A stretch of DNA of 64,000 nucleotides. It comes from an uncultured Tenacibaculum sp. (lineage in GTDB: Bacteria; Bacteroidota; Bacteroidia; Flavobacteriales; Flavobacteriaceae). The translations under genes were made by a program, and so were the position numbers. Shown here in pieces: positions 51,018-59,411 of this stretch (position 1 is the stretch's first letter; each line of letters opens with the position of its first letter). The stretch spans positions 186,001-250,000 of the forward strand of contig NZ_CANLTU010000001.1 of NCBI RefSeq assembly GCF_947494125.1, given 5' to 3'. Below the pieces are notes generated by a model, which worked only from the letters and a program-made list of their open reading frames with translations, was not told the DNA's origin and searched no databases.

Positions 51018-52106
51018 ATGAAATATAATATCAAATTTTTAATCATAGTTTTTTCAGTGATACTGTTTACATCATGTGGTGAAGAAAAAAAAGAAACAGT
51101 AAAACTATTACGTCCAGTAAAATATCAAACAGTAGGGTTTTTTGGTGGCGATAAAATTCGTTCATTTAGTGGAACTTCACGTACCGATAAAATTATAAAG
51201 TTAAGTTTTAGGAACTCTGGAATTATTACAAAATTTAATATTAAAATAGGCCAAAAAGTACGCAAAGGGCAGCAATTAGCAACCCTAGACAATGTACAAG
51301 CTCGTTTAAATTACCAAAGCGCTTTATCCTCATTAAACAGTGCAGAATCAGCAATGAATACTGCAAAATTAAGTTTAGATAGAACACGTAAACTTTTTGA
51401 AAAAGGATCTACAGCTTTAAGCAATTACGAATCAGCAAAAAACTCATATAATTCAGCAAAAAACTCGTATAGTTCAGCTAAACAAAGCGTAGCTCTACAA
51501 CAAGAACAAATACGTTTTGGCTACTTAGTAGTTCCAGCAAATGGAATCATATCTTCTGTTGAAGCGGAGATTGATGAAAATGTAACTCCAGGACAAACAA
51601 TTGCAACACTTAACGCTGGTACAGATATGGAAATTTTTCTTGGTTTGCCAGAAAGTGTCATTAATGGAATAACGCAAAACATGCCAGTAGATGTTTCCTT
51701 CTCTTCGTTACAAGGAAAAATATTTAAAGGGAAAGTTACTGAAATATCACCAGCCTTAGATTCTAATACCGCTACTTACCCAATACGAATTGTACTTACA
51801 AATCCTTCCGAAGAAGTAAAAAGTGGTATGGCAGCAAATGTTATTTTTCATTTTGAAAATGATAAAAAAAGTACAAATAAAGAGCTAGTAGTACCCGCAA
51901 ACGCAGTAGGAGAAGACAGTAATGGTAAGTTTGTTTTTTTAATTAACGAAGACGGTGGAAATACCAAAGTAAGCAAGCAACTGGTAACCATTGGCGATTT
52001 AACTCCTGATGGTTTTATTATAAAGTCAGGATTATTAGAAGGTCAAAAAATTGCCACAGCTGGTCTACAAACATTACTTAACGGACAAGAAGTAAAACTT
52101 CAATAA
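51018..52106 (+). CDS. RND efflux adaptor lipoprotein (HlyD family)
   Basis: A 362-residue membrane fusion protein with a lipobox (SVILFTSCGEE, Cys about 20). A lipoyl half-motif (FNIKIGQKVRKGQQLATLDN) leads to a long coiled-coil hairpin rich in NSA/SYNSAK repeats (about 100-160), the second lipoyl half (VPANGIISSVEAEIDENVTPGQTIATL), a beta-barrel and a membrane-proximal domain. It joins the RND pump to the TolC-type channel across the periplasm. The gene follows the fusion by 27 bases and precedes the pump by 58. Confidence 0.93.
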   Translation: MKYNIKFLIIVFSVILFTSCGEEKKETVKLLRPVKYQTVGFFGGDKIRSFSGTSRTDKIIKLSFRNSGIITKFNIKIGQKVRKGQQLATLDNVQARLNYQSALSSLNSAESAMNTAKLSLDRTRKLFEKGSTALSNYESAKNSYNSAKNSYSSAKQSVALQQEQIRFGYLVVPANGIISSVEAEIDENVTPGQTIATLNAGTDMEIFLGLPESVINGITQNMPVDVSFSSLQGKIFKGKVTEISPALDSNTATYPIRIVLTNPSEEVKSGMAANVIFHFENDKKSTNKELVVPANAVGEDSNGKFVFLINEDGGNTKVSKQLVTIGDLTPDGFIIKSGLLEGQKIATAGLQTLLNGQEVKLQ

Positions 52107-52164
52107 GAAAAATTCATATAAAATTAACCTTCCGTTATACGGAAAAGAAAAACTAGTTTAAACA

Positions 52165-55100
52165 ATGAATTTAGCACAATTTTCTATAGATAAAAACCGA
52201 ATTACTTTTATGGTATTAGCTACCATAATTCTAATGGGATTGGTAATGTATTCTGGGTTATCGCGTGACAGTATGCCTCCATATACAGTAAGAGTTGCAA
52301 CTGTTGTTTCTGTATTTCCAGGGGCAAGCCCTGAACGTGTTGAACAATTAGTAAGCGATAAAGTTGAAAAAATAGTCCAAGAATTACCTGAACTTAAAGA
52401 AGTTAATAGCACATCAAGAACCGGGTTATCGGTAGTTTCAGTAGTTTTAAAAGATGAAGTTAGTCAAAAAAAAATGCAAGCAGTATGGGATCGTTTGCGT
52501 AGAAAGTTAAACTCAATGGAAGACCTCCCACAAGGAGTAAACCCAAACTTAAATGACGATGGTATTGGTGATGTGTATGGTATTGTTGTTGGCTTAACTT
52601 CAGATGGGTATAGTTATGCAGAAATGAAAGATTATGCCGATGATATTAAAGATGATTTAATAAAATTACCCGATGCAGCAAAAGTAACTTTAGGAGGTAT
52701 ACAAGAAGAACGCGTTTTCATTGAGTTTGATAATACTCGATTAAAAAGCTATGGTTTATCATCATCTAAATTACAGCAAATAATTTCAACAACTAACATC
52801 TTAAGTTCTGGAGGGCAAATAAATGTAGGTGACGAGCGTATTATTTTAGAACCTACAGGGAATTTTAATTCCGTTGAAGACATACGAGAAATGCTAATTC
52901 CTGTAGGAACTAGTGGTTCTCAATTGGTAAAGTTAGGAGACATTACCACCATAAAAAAAGCCTATATAGATCCTCCTACTCAAATTGTAAAAGTTGATGG
53001 AAAAAGTGCGGTTTCGCTACACGTTAATCTTAAAAAAGGAGCCAATGTTATAAAGTTAGGGGAAGCTGTAAATGGTATTGTAAGCCAATGGAAAGCAAAA
53101 TTACCTGTTGGCTTAGAGTTAACCAGAGTATCTTCATTAGACAATTACATTGATAATAAAATAAATAATTTTATTTCTAACTTATTACAATCTATTGGAA
53201 TTGTATTAGCAGTAATGTTAATTTTTCTTGGAATTAGAACAGGGTTGGTAATTGCAAGTTTAATTCCTATTGTAACCATAATGACATTAATGATTATGGG
53301 AGTTATTGGCATGGGACTTAATCAAGTTACTTTAGCTGCCTTAATCATGGCATTAGGAATGCTGGTAGACAATGCTATTGTTGTCGCCGAAACTATTATG
53401 GTTAAAATGGAGCAAGGAGTTGATCGGAAAAAAGCTGCAGTAGATGCCTTTTCAGAATTATGGATGCCTTTATTAATTTCAACTTTAACAACCTCAGCAG
53501 CGTTTTTAGCTTTTTATATGTCTCCAACAACAATGGGAGATATAGTAGGACCAATCTTTGTGGTAATTACCATTGCACTAATGTCGTCTTGGATTATTGC
53601 TTTAACCGTAATAACAATGTTTTGCTATTTATTCTTAAAAGTTGAGCCTAAAGGAGTAAAAAAACCAGGGTTTATAGATAGAGTTATAAATAAATTAAAA
53701 AGTTATTACAAAGATTTAATTTTAATTGCTTTAACTAATAAATGGAAAGTAATTATCGGAATTTTTATTGCCTTTTTTATGTCTCTTTATGGTTTTACTA
53801 AAGTAGATTTTGTTTTCTTTCCAGATAGTGATCGAAATATGATTACTATTGATGTAAACCTTCCTTTAGGAACAAAAATAGAACGCACAAAAGAAGTAGT
53901 AGGAAAAATTGAGCAGTACATGCTCGACTCTTTAAAAACTTCAGAAAATAATCCTTTAGGAATTACAGATTGGTCATCATACGTAGGCCAAGGCCCAGAA
54001 TCATATGATTTAGGATATTCACAAGATGAAGCAAACTCAAGTTATGCACACATCTTAGTAAATACAAGTTCCTTTAACGAAAATAATATGATGATTAAAA
54101 AATTAGATCGTTATACGTTTGAAAACTTCCCAAATGCCGATATTAAAGTTGGAGCATTAGGTGCTGGAGGTGGAGGAACTCCTATAGAGATTAAAGTATC
54201 TGGTTCTAACCCTGATGAGTTAGCTAAAATTTCGGAAACAATTAAAACAAAATTGTCTAGTACTTCAGGAACTAAAAACGTAAAAGATGATTGGGGACCA
54301 AAAAGCAAAAAATTTCTAATAAAAATAGATCAAAACCGAGCGCAAAATGCTGGGGTTTCAAGTCAAGATATTGCTACTTCATTGAAAACCGTTTTAGATG
54401 GATTTAATACTGGTGAATATCGTGAAGACAACAAATCCATTCCTATTCTAATGCGAAGTGGCGATAGTCAACAACAAACATTAGCATCTTTAGAAACATT
54501 AAATATTTTTGCGCAAAATTCAGGTAAAAGTGTGCCTTTATTACAAGTTGCGAATATCATTCCACAATGGCAATATTCAAAAATAAAACGTCTGGATTTA
54601 CGAAGAACTATTAATATTTCTTCAAAACTTCGTGAAGATGGAAATGCGACCACAGTAATGGAAGAAGTGACTCCATGGTTAAATGAACAAATAAAAAATT
54701 GGCCTCAAGGTTACACATATGAATTAGGTGGTGATGCAAAACAATCGGCAGAGAGTATGGGATCGGTTATTGCCTATTTACCACTTTCTGGATTTATTAT
54801 AATTTTATTATTAATTATTCAATTTAATTCATTTAGAAAAATGACAATGGTCGTTTTAACCATTCCTTTAGGTATTATTGGGGTTGTTATTGGTTTATTA
54901 ACTTTTCAAGAGCCATTTGGTTTTATGCCTTTTTTAGGTGTTATTTCGCTAGCAGGAATTGTAATTAACAACGCTATTGTTCTTATTGATAGAATGGAAG
55001 TAGAACAAAGTTTAGGGAAAAACGATCAAGATGCTGTAATTGCTGCCTGTTTACAACGTTTTCGACCTATTTTACTTGCTACTTTTACCACAGTATTAGG

Positions 55101-55278
55101 TTTAATACCATTATATCTTTCAGGAGGAGAAATGTGGGAAGGAATGGCTGTTAGTATTATGGTTGGATTATTATTTGGAACTGTAATTACTTTATTATTT
55201 ATTCCATCGTTATATAGTGCTTTATTTAAAGTGAATTATAAAAACTATGAGTTTAACGAAGCATCATTAGACGAATAA
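52165..55278 (+). CDS. RND multidrug efflux permease (AcrB/HAE family)
   Basis: A 1037-residue inner-membrane pump with the usual twelve-helix, two-repeat plan and two large periplasmic loops. The central proton-relay helix carries LGMLVDNAIVVAETIMV (paired Asp region near residue 404-405 analogues in the helix TM4), and TM10-TM12 regions show LAGIVINNAIVLIDRM. It couples proton entry to export of hydrophobic or amphipathic molecules through the adaptor and TolC fusion. The cargo is unknown. It is slightly shorter than E. coli AcrB (1049). Confidence 0.94.
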   Translation: MNLAQFSIDKNRITFMVLATIILMGLVMYSGLSRDSMPPYTVRVATVVSVFPGASPERVEQLVSDKVEKIVQELPELKEVNSTSRTGLSVVSVVLKDEVSQKKMQAVWDRLRRKLNSMEDLPQGVNPNLNDDGIGDVYGIVVGLTSDGYSYAEMKDYADDIKDDLIKLPDAAKVTLGGIQEERVFIEFDNTRLKSYGLSSSKLQQIISTTNILSSGGQINVGDERIILEPTGNFNSVEDIREMLIPVGTSGSQLVKLGDITTIKKAYIDPPTQIVKVDGKSAVSLHVNLKKGANVIKLGEAVNGIVSQWKAKLPVGLELTRVSSLDNYIDNKINNFISNLLQSIGIVLAVMLIFLGIRTGLVIASLIPIVTIMTLMIMGVIGMGLNQVTLAALIMALGMLVDNAIVVAETIMVKMEQGVDRKKAAVDAFSELWMPLLISTLTTSAAFLAFYMSPTTMGDIVGPIFVVITIALMSSWIIALTVITMFCYLFLKVEPKGVKKPGFIDRVINKLKSYYKDLILIALTNKWKVIIGIFIAFFMSLYGFTKVDFVFFPDSDRNMITIDVNLPLGTKIERTKEVVGKIEQYMLDSLKTSENNPLGITDWSSYVGQGPESYDLGYSQDEANSSYAHILVNTSSFNENNMMIKKLDRYTFENFPNADIKVGALGAGGGGTPIEIKVSGSNPDELAKISETIKTKLSSTSGTKNVKDDWGPKSKKFLIKIDQNRAQNAGVSSQDIATSLKTVLDGFNTGEYREDNKSIPILMRSGDSQQQTLASLETLNIFAQNSGKSVPLLQVANIIPQWQYSKIKRLDLRRTINISSKLREDGNATTVMEEVTPWLNEQIKNWPQGYTYELGGDAKQSAESMGSVIAYLPLSGFIIILLLIIQFNSFRKMTMVVLTIPLGIIGVVIGLLTFQEPFGFMPFLGVISLAGIVINNAIVLIDRMEVEQSLGKNDQDAVIAACLQRFRPILLATFTTVLGLIPLYLSGGEMWEGMAVSIMVGLLFGTVITLLFIPSLYSALFKVNYKNYEFNEASLDE

Positions 55279-55318
55279 TTTTTCGTCTAACATTATTAAT
55301 AAAACATAGATTCTATAT

Positions 55319-55996
55319 ATGAAAGACCTCTATAAAACTTTATATGAACATCGCTTTGAAGCTTTTTTCTTTAGTTTACTTGCTATTCTATTTGGATCGT
55401 TATTATTTCCTGTTCAATTTTTTCAAGAAAAATTAATGCCCATTTTATTTTTAACCAATATTGCTGCTGGAGTTCTATTAATATCTAAAAAGAAAAACCT
55501 TTTTTGGTTTTTTGTTGTGCTTTTTACTGGACTTCTTTTTGTTTTAGGGTTAAGTTTAATACAACAAAAAACTACAGATTCTTATATGTACACCCGTTTA
55601 GGTTTCTATTTTTTGTTTTACTCAACTGTAACCATTGCTATCATTAAACAAGTATGGAATGCAAAAGAGGTAAATAAAAACGTAATCATTGGATTAATGA
55701 GCGGTTACATTTCTCTTGGATTGATTGCTTTTTTTATTTTTATTTCTGTTGAAGTTTCTAACCCAGGATCATTTGGAGGAATTTTACTAGATGTTTCTAC
55801 ATTAGATGAAAAAATTGATTCCTTATTATATTATGCTTACATAACTCTTTTAACAATAGGCTATGGAGAAATAATACCATTAACGCCTGTAGCTCAAAAA
55901 GCATCAATATTAACAGGTTTAATGGGGCAATTCTATATCGTAATTATTACAGCTGTAGTCGTTGAAAAATACATCCGTCATTCAATGAAAAAATAA
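55319..55996 (+). CDS. Potassium-channel-like membrane protein
   Basis: The 225-residue protein has several hydrophobic helices in its first half, then an outer helix (LMSGYISLGLIAFFIFISVE), a pore helix with filter TIGYGEIIP (canonical TVGYGD) and an inner helix (LTGLMGQFYIVIITAVVVEKY): the Ion_trans_2 pore. No Arg-rich voltage sensor or cytoplasmic RCK domain is present. It lies 40 bases after the RND pump, so it may be in the same transcript. A role in membrane potential during efflux is speculative. Confidence 0.85.
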   Translation: MKDLYKTLYEHRFEAFFFSLLAILFGSLLFPVQFFQEKLMPILFLTNIAAGVLLISKKKNLFWFFVVLFTGLLFVLGLSLIQQKTTDSYMYTRLGFYFLFYSTVTIAIIKQVWNAKEVNKNVIIGLMSGYISLGLIAFFIFISVEVSNPGSFGGILLDVSTLDEKIDSLLYYAYITLLTIGYGEIIPLTPVAQKASILTGLMGQFYIVIITAVVVEKYIRHSMKK

Positions 55997-56027
55997 GTCT
56001 CCCTAGATATATTCATATTGTCAAAAT

Positions 56028-56059
56028 AAAAAGCCTCAACGTAAAGTTGAGGCTTTTTT
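56028..56059. terminator. Bidirectional terminator between the channel gene and tRNA-Leu
   Basis: A perfect 13-bp stem (56028-56040 with 56046-56058), 5-base loop, T run on each side. Confidence 0.88.
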
Positions 56060-56062
56060 AAG

Positions 56063-56144
56063 TACTCGAGGCGGGAATCGAACCCGCACTTCCGAAAAAA
56101 CTGGATTTTGAATCCAGCGCGTCTACCAATTCCGCCACTCGAGC
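56063..56144 (-). tRNA. tRNA-Leu(CAA)
   Basis: On the minus strand the sequence folds into a class II tRNA. The acceptor GCTCGAG pairs with CTCGAGT and is followed by discriminator A. The D arm contains the AATTGGTAGAC loop, and the anticodon stem CTGGA/TCCAG holds loop TTCAAAA with anticodon CAA (56108-56110). A long variable arm and T arm GCGGG/CCCGC with TTCGATT complete it. The 3' CCA is not encoded. It reads UUG codons. Confidence 0.95.
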
Positions 56145-56222
56145 ATTATAAGTATGCTGCAAATCTATAAAATATTTTTTTTAATTCATTTAAAAATAAC
56201 TTTTAAACTCTCAAAATAGTTA

Positions 56223-56230
56223 TACTTTTG
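56223..56230 (+). promoter_or_regulatory. -7 box of prs
   Basis: TACTTTTG, exact match, 38 bases before the prs ATG. Confidence 0.6.
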
Positions 56231-56268
56231 CCTCAACAACAACATTAACTATAAACACCTTTTTGTAA

Positions 56269-57210
56269 ATGGCTATAAATCAATTAAGCCCGAAAATTTT
56301 TGCCTGTTCTCAAAGTACAGAATTAGCAGAAGAAATTGCTAGAAAATACGGAGCAGAATTAGGAAACGTAAAAACTACACATTTTAGTGATGGTGAATTT
56401 CAACCAGCTTTTGAAGAATCAGTAAGAGGACGAAGAGTTTTTCTTATTGGATCTACTTTTCCTAGTGCAGATAATTTAATGGAAATGTTATTAATGTGTG
56501 ATGCTGCTAAACGTGCTTCTGCAAGACATATTACGGCCGTTATGCCATATTTTGGATGGGCTCGTCAAGACAGAAAAGATAAACCTCGTGTGGCTATTGG
56601 TGCAAAATTAGTAGCTAAGTTATTGGAGTCGGCAGGTGCTACAAGAATTATGACCATGGATTTACATGCTGATCAAATTCAAGGTTTCTTTGAAAAGCCA
56701 GTAGATCATTTATTTGCTTCTACAATTTTCCTTCCATATGTAAAAAGCTTACAATTAGACAATCTTACTGTTGCTTCTCCAGACATGGGAGGATCAAAAA
56801 GAGCGTATGCATATTCTAAATATTTAGAAAGCGATGTAGTAATTTGTTATAAGCAACGTCAAAAAGCCAATGTAATTTCTCATATGGAGTTAATTGGTAA
56901 TGTTGAAGGAAAAAATGTGATTCTTGTTGATGACATGATCGATACAGGAGGAACACTTACCAAAGCTGCAGATTTAATGATGGAACGTGGAGCTTTAAGT
57001 GTACGTGCAATTTGTACCCACCCAATACTTTCGGGGAATGCTTATGAAAAAATTCAAAATTCTAAGCTAACCGAGTTAATTGTTTCAGATACAATACCTT
57101 TAAAAAAGAGTGTATCTAAAATAAAAGTTGTAACTTGCGCCGCTTTGTTTGCTGATGTGATGCATAAAGTTCAAGACAATACATCTATTAGCGATCAATT
57201 TTTAATGTAA
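56269..57210 (+). CDS. prs: Ribose-phosphate pyrophosphokinase
   Basis: A 313-residue PRPP synthetase, supplying PRPP for nucleotides, His, Trp and NAD. It has the flexible-loop and divalent-metal motif DLHADQIQGFF (about 130-140), the ATP loop FGWARQDRKDKPR, and the PRPP-binding VILVDDMIDTGGTL (about 222-235). Normal length. rplY follows after 22 bases, the usual prs-rplY-pth order. Confidence 0.97.
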   Translation: MAINQLSPKIFACSQSTELAEEIARKYGAELGNVKTTHFSDGEFQPAFEESVRGRRVFLIGSTFPSADNLMEMLLMCDAAKRASARHITAVMPYFGWARQDRKDKPRVAIGAKLVAKLLESAGATRIMTMDLHADQIQGFFEKPVDHLFASTIFLPYVKSLQLDNLTVASPDMGGSKRAYAYSKYLESDVVICYKQRQKANVISHMELIGNVEGKNVILVDDMIDTGGTLTKAADLMMERGALSVRAICTHPILSGNAYEKIQNSKLTELIVSDTIPLKKSVSKIKVVTCAALFADVMHKVQDNTSISDQFLM

Positions 57211-57232
57211 ATAAATTTAATAAATAAAAGTA

Positions 57233-57814
57233 ATGAAATCAATTACAATCAACGGATCTCAAAGAGAAAGCGTAGGTAAAAAAGCAACAAAAGCCTTACG
57301 TAATGCTGGAAAGGTTCCTTGCGTATTATACGGAGGAGACAAGCCTGTTCACTTTTCAGCGGAAGCAAAAACGTTCAAGCCATTAGTATTTACTCCAGAT
57401 GTATTTACTGCTACGATTGAATTAGATGGAACAAAATACAATGCTGTATTACAAGACATCCAATTTCACCCAGTAAACGATAGTATTTTACACGTAGATT
57501 TTTACCAATTGTTCGAAGATAAAGCGGTAACTATGGATATTCCTGTACGTTTAGTAGGTACAGCTAAAGGTACTATGTTAGGTGGTGCTTTACGTCATAA
57601 CTTACGTAAATTAAAAGTAAAAGCTATACCAGCTAACTTACCTGATTTTATCGAAGCTAATATTACTGAATTAGAAATTGGTAATAAATTATATGTTACT
57701 GAATTAAAGAATGATAAATATTCTTTATTACACCCTGATAACACAGTGGTTGCTCAAGTACGTATGTCTCGTAATGCTGCTAAAGCTGCAACAGAAGAAG
57801 AAGCTGAAGCATAA
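57233..57814 (+). CDS. rplY: 50S ribosomal protein bL25 (CTC type)
   Basis: A 193-residue two-domain bL25/general stress protein CTC. The N-terminal domain binds 5S rRNA ([20 protein letters not shown] ... [20 protein letters not shown], 1-90) and a C-terminal TL5/CTC domain follows (about 95-180). E. coli L25 has only the first domain; the two-domain form is normal in Bacteroidetes. It ends at a terminator 25 bases after the stop. Confidence 0.95.
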   Translation: MKSITINGSQRESVGKKATKALRNAGKVPCVLYGGDKPVHFSAEAKTFKPLVFTPDVFTATIELDGTKYNAVLQDIQFHPVNDSILHVDFYQLFEDKAVTMDIPVRLVGTAKGTMLGGALRHNLRKLKVKAIPANLPDFIEANITELEIGNKLYVTELKNDKYSLLHPDNTVVAQVRMSRNAAKAATEEEAEA

Positions 57815-57838
57815 GCAGTTTTTATTCTATAATAATAT

Positions 57839-57870
57839 AAAAGCGTTACCGTTGTGTAGCGCTTTTTTTT
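57839..57870 (+). terminator. Terminator after rplY
   Basis: An 11-bp stem with one G-U pair (57839-57849 with 57856-57866), 6-base loop, T run. Confidence 0.8.
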
Positions 57871-57877
57871 ATTTTTG
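57870..57877 (+). promoter_or_regulatory. -7 box of pth, helps choose its start
   Basis: TATTTTTG, exact match. Transcription would begin at about the in-frame ATG at 57882, so the ATG at 57957 with a 75-base leader is preferred (or the first ATG is read leaderless). Confidence 0.55.
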
Positions 57878-57956
57878 ACACATGTTTTTAAATTCTTATT
57901 TTTCTAAATTAAAAAACTTTTTTAGAACACAGTCGACAAATACAGAAAATAATACG

Positions 57957-58523
57957 ATGAAGAAATTTTTAATTGTAGGTTTAGGTAATATTGGTGATAA
58001 ATACCACAATACACGTCATAATATAGGTTTTAAAATAGTTGATGCTTTTGTTAAAGAACATGATGCTAGTTTTGAAACTGAAAAATTGGGAGATATTGCA
58101 AAACTAAAAATTAAAGGAAAAACCGTTATTGTATTAAAGCCTAGTACTTATATGAATTTAAGTGGAAAAGCTGTACAATATTGGATGAAACAAGAAAATA
58201 TTCAAGTAGAAAATTTACTGGTAATCACCGATGATTTAAATATTGATTTCGGAAAACTTCGTATTAAAGGAAAAGGTAGTTCTGGTGGTCATAACGGGTT
58301 AAAAGACATCCAAGATAAATTTAATACTGGTGCTTATCCTCGTTTTCGTTTTGGCGTAGGAGCTGATTATGGCAGAGGACGCCAAGTAGATTATGTTTTA
58401 GGAGAATGGTCTAAAGATGAAGAAAGCGAAATGATTGAACGTATTCCTACTTCAGTTAAAGCAGTTACTTCTTTTATAACTGCTGGAATGGCAAATACCA
58501 TGAATGAGTTTAACGGAAAGTAA
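57957..58523 (+). CDS. pth: Peptidyl-tRNA hydrolase
   Basis: A 188-residue Pth, which rescues tRNA from peptidyl-tRNA dropped off the ribosome. The motifs are FLIVGLGNIGDKYHNTRHNI (catalytic His near residue 20), LKPSTYMNLSGKAVQYW and LLVITDDLNIDFGKLRIKGK followed by SSGGHNGLKDI. An in-frame ATG at 57882 would add 25 residues not needed by the fold and would start at the predicted transcription start, so 57957 is chosen; the longer form remains possible. Confidence 0.95.
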   Translation: MKKFLIVGLGNIGDKYHNTRHNIGFKIVDAFVKEHDASFETEKLGDIAKLKIKGKTVIVLKPSTYMNLSGKAVQYWMKQENIQVENLLVITDDLNIDFGKLRIKGKGSSGGHNGLKDIQDKFNTGAYPRFRFGVGADYGRGRQVDYVLGEWSKDEESEMIERIPTSVKAVTSFITAGMANTMNEFNGK

Positions 58524-58676
58524 TAAACTATTTAATTCCAAGTATTTTATTAAATATTCTTACTTCACACTTATAAAACCTACTAAACATTTTAAATATT
58601 TTTTTCATAATACTACTATATTTATACTAATAAGTAACGAAATAAGAGTAAATGTTACAAGTAGACTTCCTATTAT

Positions 58677-59126
58677 TTAATTATCTGAAGCAAACCACTC
58701 TGCAAAACTAGTGTCAGTTTCTTGTAATTTAATAGCATGAAGCTTAATATTTTCTGGAAGTCTGTTTTTAATTTTTTTAGCAAAATCAATAACCATCATT
58801 TCACTAGTTGGTTGATAGTCTACCAAAATTACATGATGATCTCTATCTTTTAACTCTTTAGCCAATTCAACATGTGGTGTATTTTTATTAAATACCGTGG
58901 CATGATCAAAAACATCAACAATTTCTTCTTTTACAATCTTTTTAAGATCCGTAAAATCAATTACCATTCCGTATTTCACATTCGATTTATCGGTAATTGG
59001 CTGTCCCATTACAGTTACAGAAAGTTTGTAACTATGTCCGTGAACATTTTTACACTTCCCATCATAACCATACAAAGCATGTCCGGTTTCAAAAGTAAAC
59101 TGTTTGGTAATTCTTATGTTGCTCAC
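58677..59126 (-). CDS. queD: 6-carboxytetrahydropterin / 6-pyruvoyltetrahydropterin synthase family
   Basis: A 149-residue T-fold enzyme with zinc-binding His residues in FETGHALYGY and KNVHGHSYKL and a Cys in GKCKNVHGH, as in QueD, which makes 6-carboxytetrahydropterin for queuosine; the eukaryote-type PTPS cannot be excluded. The start is GTG, overlapping the stop of the tiny upstream gene by one base (TAGTG), which argues for translational coupling. No other queuosine gene is in the window. Confidence 0.85.
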   Translation of the reverse strand: MSNIRITKQFTFETGHALYGYDGKCKNVHGHSYKLSVTVMGQPITDKSNVKYGMVIDFTDLKKIVKEEIVDVFDHATVFNKNTPHVELAKELKDRDHHVILVDYQPTSEMMVIDFAKKIKNRLPENIKLHAIKLQETDTSFAEWFASDN

Positions 59127-59221
59127 TATCTTTTAAATTTTTTATTACTTCTGTGTTTGTTATAAAAATACACTATTGCTACACCTGCTGCTAAAATGGC
59201 AAATAAATAATCTCCACCCAT
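59126..59221 (-). CDS. 31-residue single-helix membrane protein
   Basis: ATG to TAG encodes MGGDYLFAILAAGVAIVYFY plus NKHRSNKKFKR: one membrane helix followed by a positive tail. Its stop overlaps the queD GTG start by one base, and 13 bases separate it from the preceding small gene. The positive-inside tail and the overlap support a real gene, although it is short. Function unknown. Confidence 0.55.
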   Translation of the reverse strand: MGGDYLFAILAAGVAIVYFYNKHRSNKKFKR

Positions 59222-59234
59222 AATTTTATATTTT

Positions 59235-59411
59235 TTATTCGCCGAAAGTACGAATTTGTTTTACAACTTTAGTTAATAACCATACGAAACCTACCGAAAT
59301 AACAATTCCTATTAAAACTGAAAGTATAGGATGATGATATATCCATTTACCCAATTCATAACCTATTTTATATCCCTTAGTGCCCTCCATATTTTGAATT
59401 AAAAACATCAT
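59235..59411 (-). CDS. 58-residue single-helix membrane protein
   Basis: The product starts MMFLIQNMEGTKGYKIGYEL and carries a helix (HPILSVLIGIVISVGFVWLL) and a tail TKVVKQIRTFGE. Its ATG follows the crotonase stop directly (TAAATGATG), so it is coupled to that gene; the second ATG may be the start. No family is recognised. It belongs to the four-gene reverse run crotonase, this gene, the 31-residue gene, queD. Confidence 0.6.
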   Translation of the reverse strand: MMFLIQNMEGTKGYKIGYELGKWIYHHPILSVLIGIVISVGFVWLLTKVVKQIRTFGE

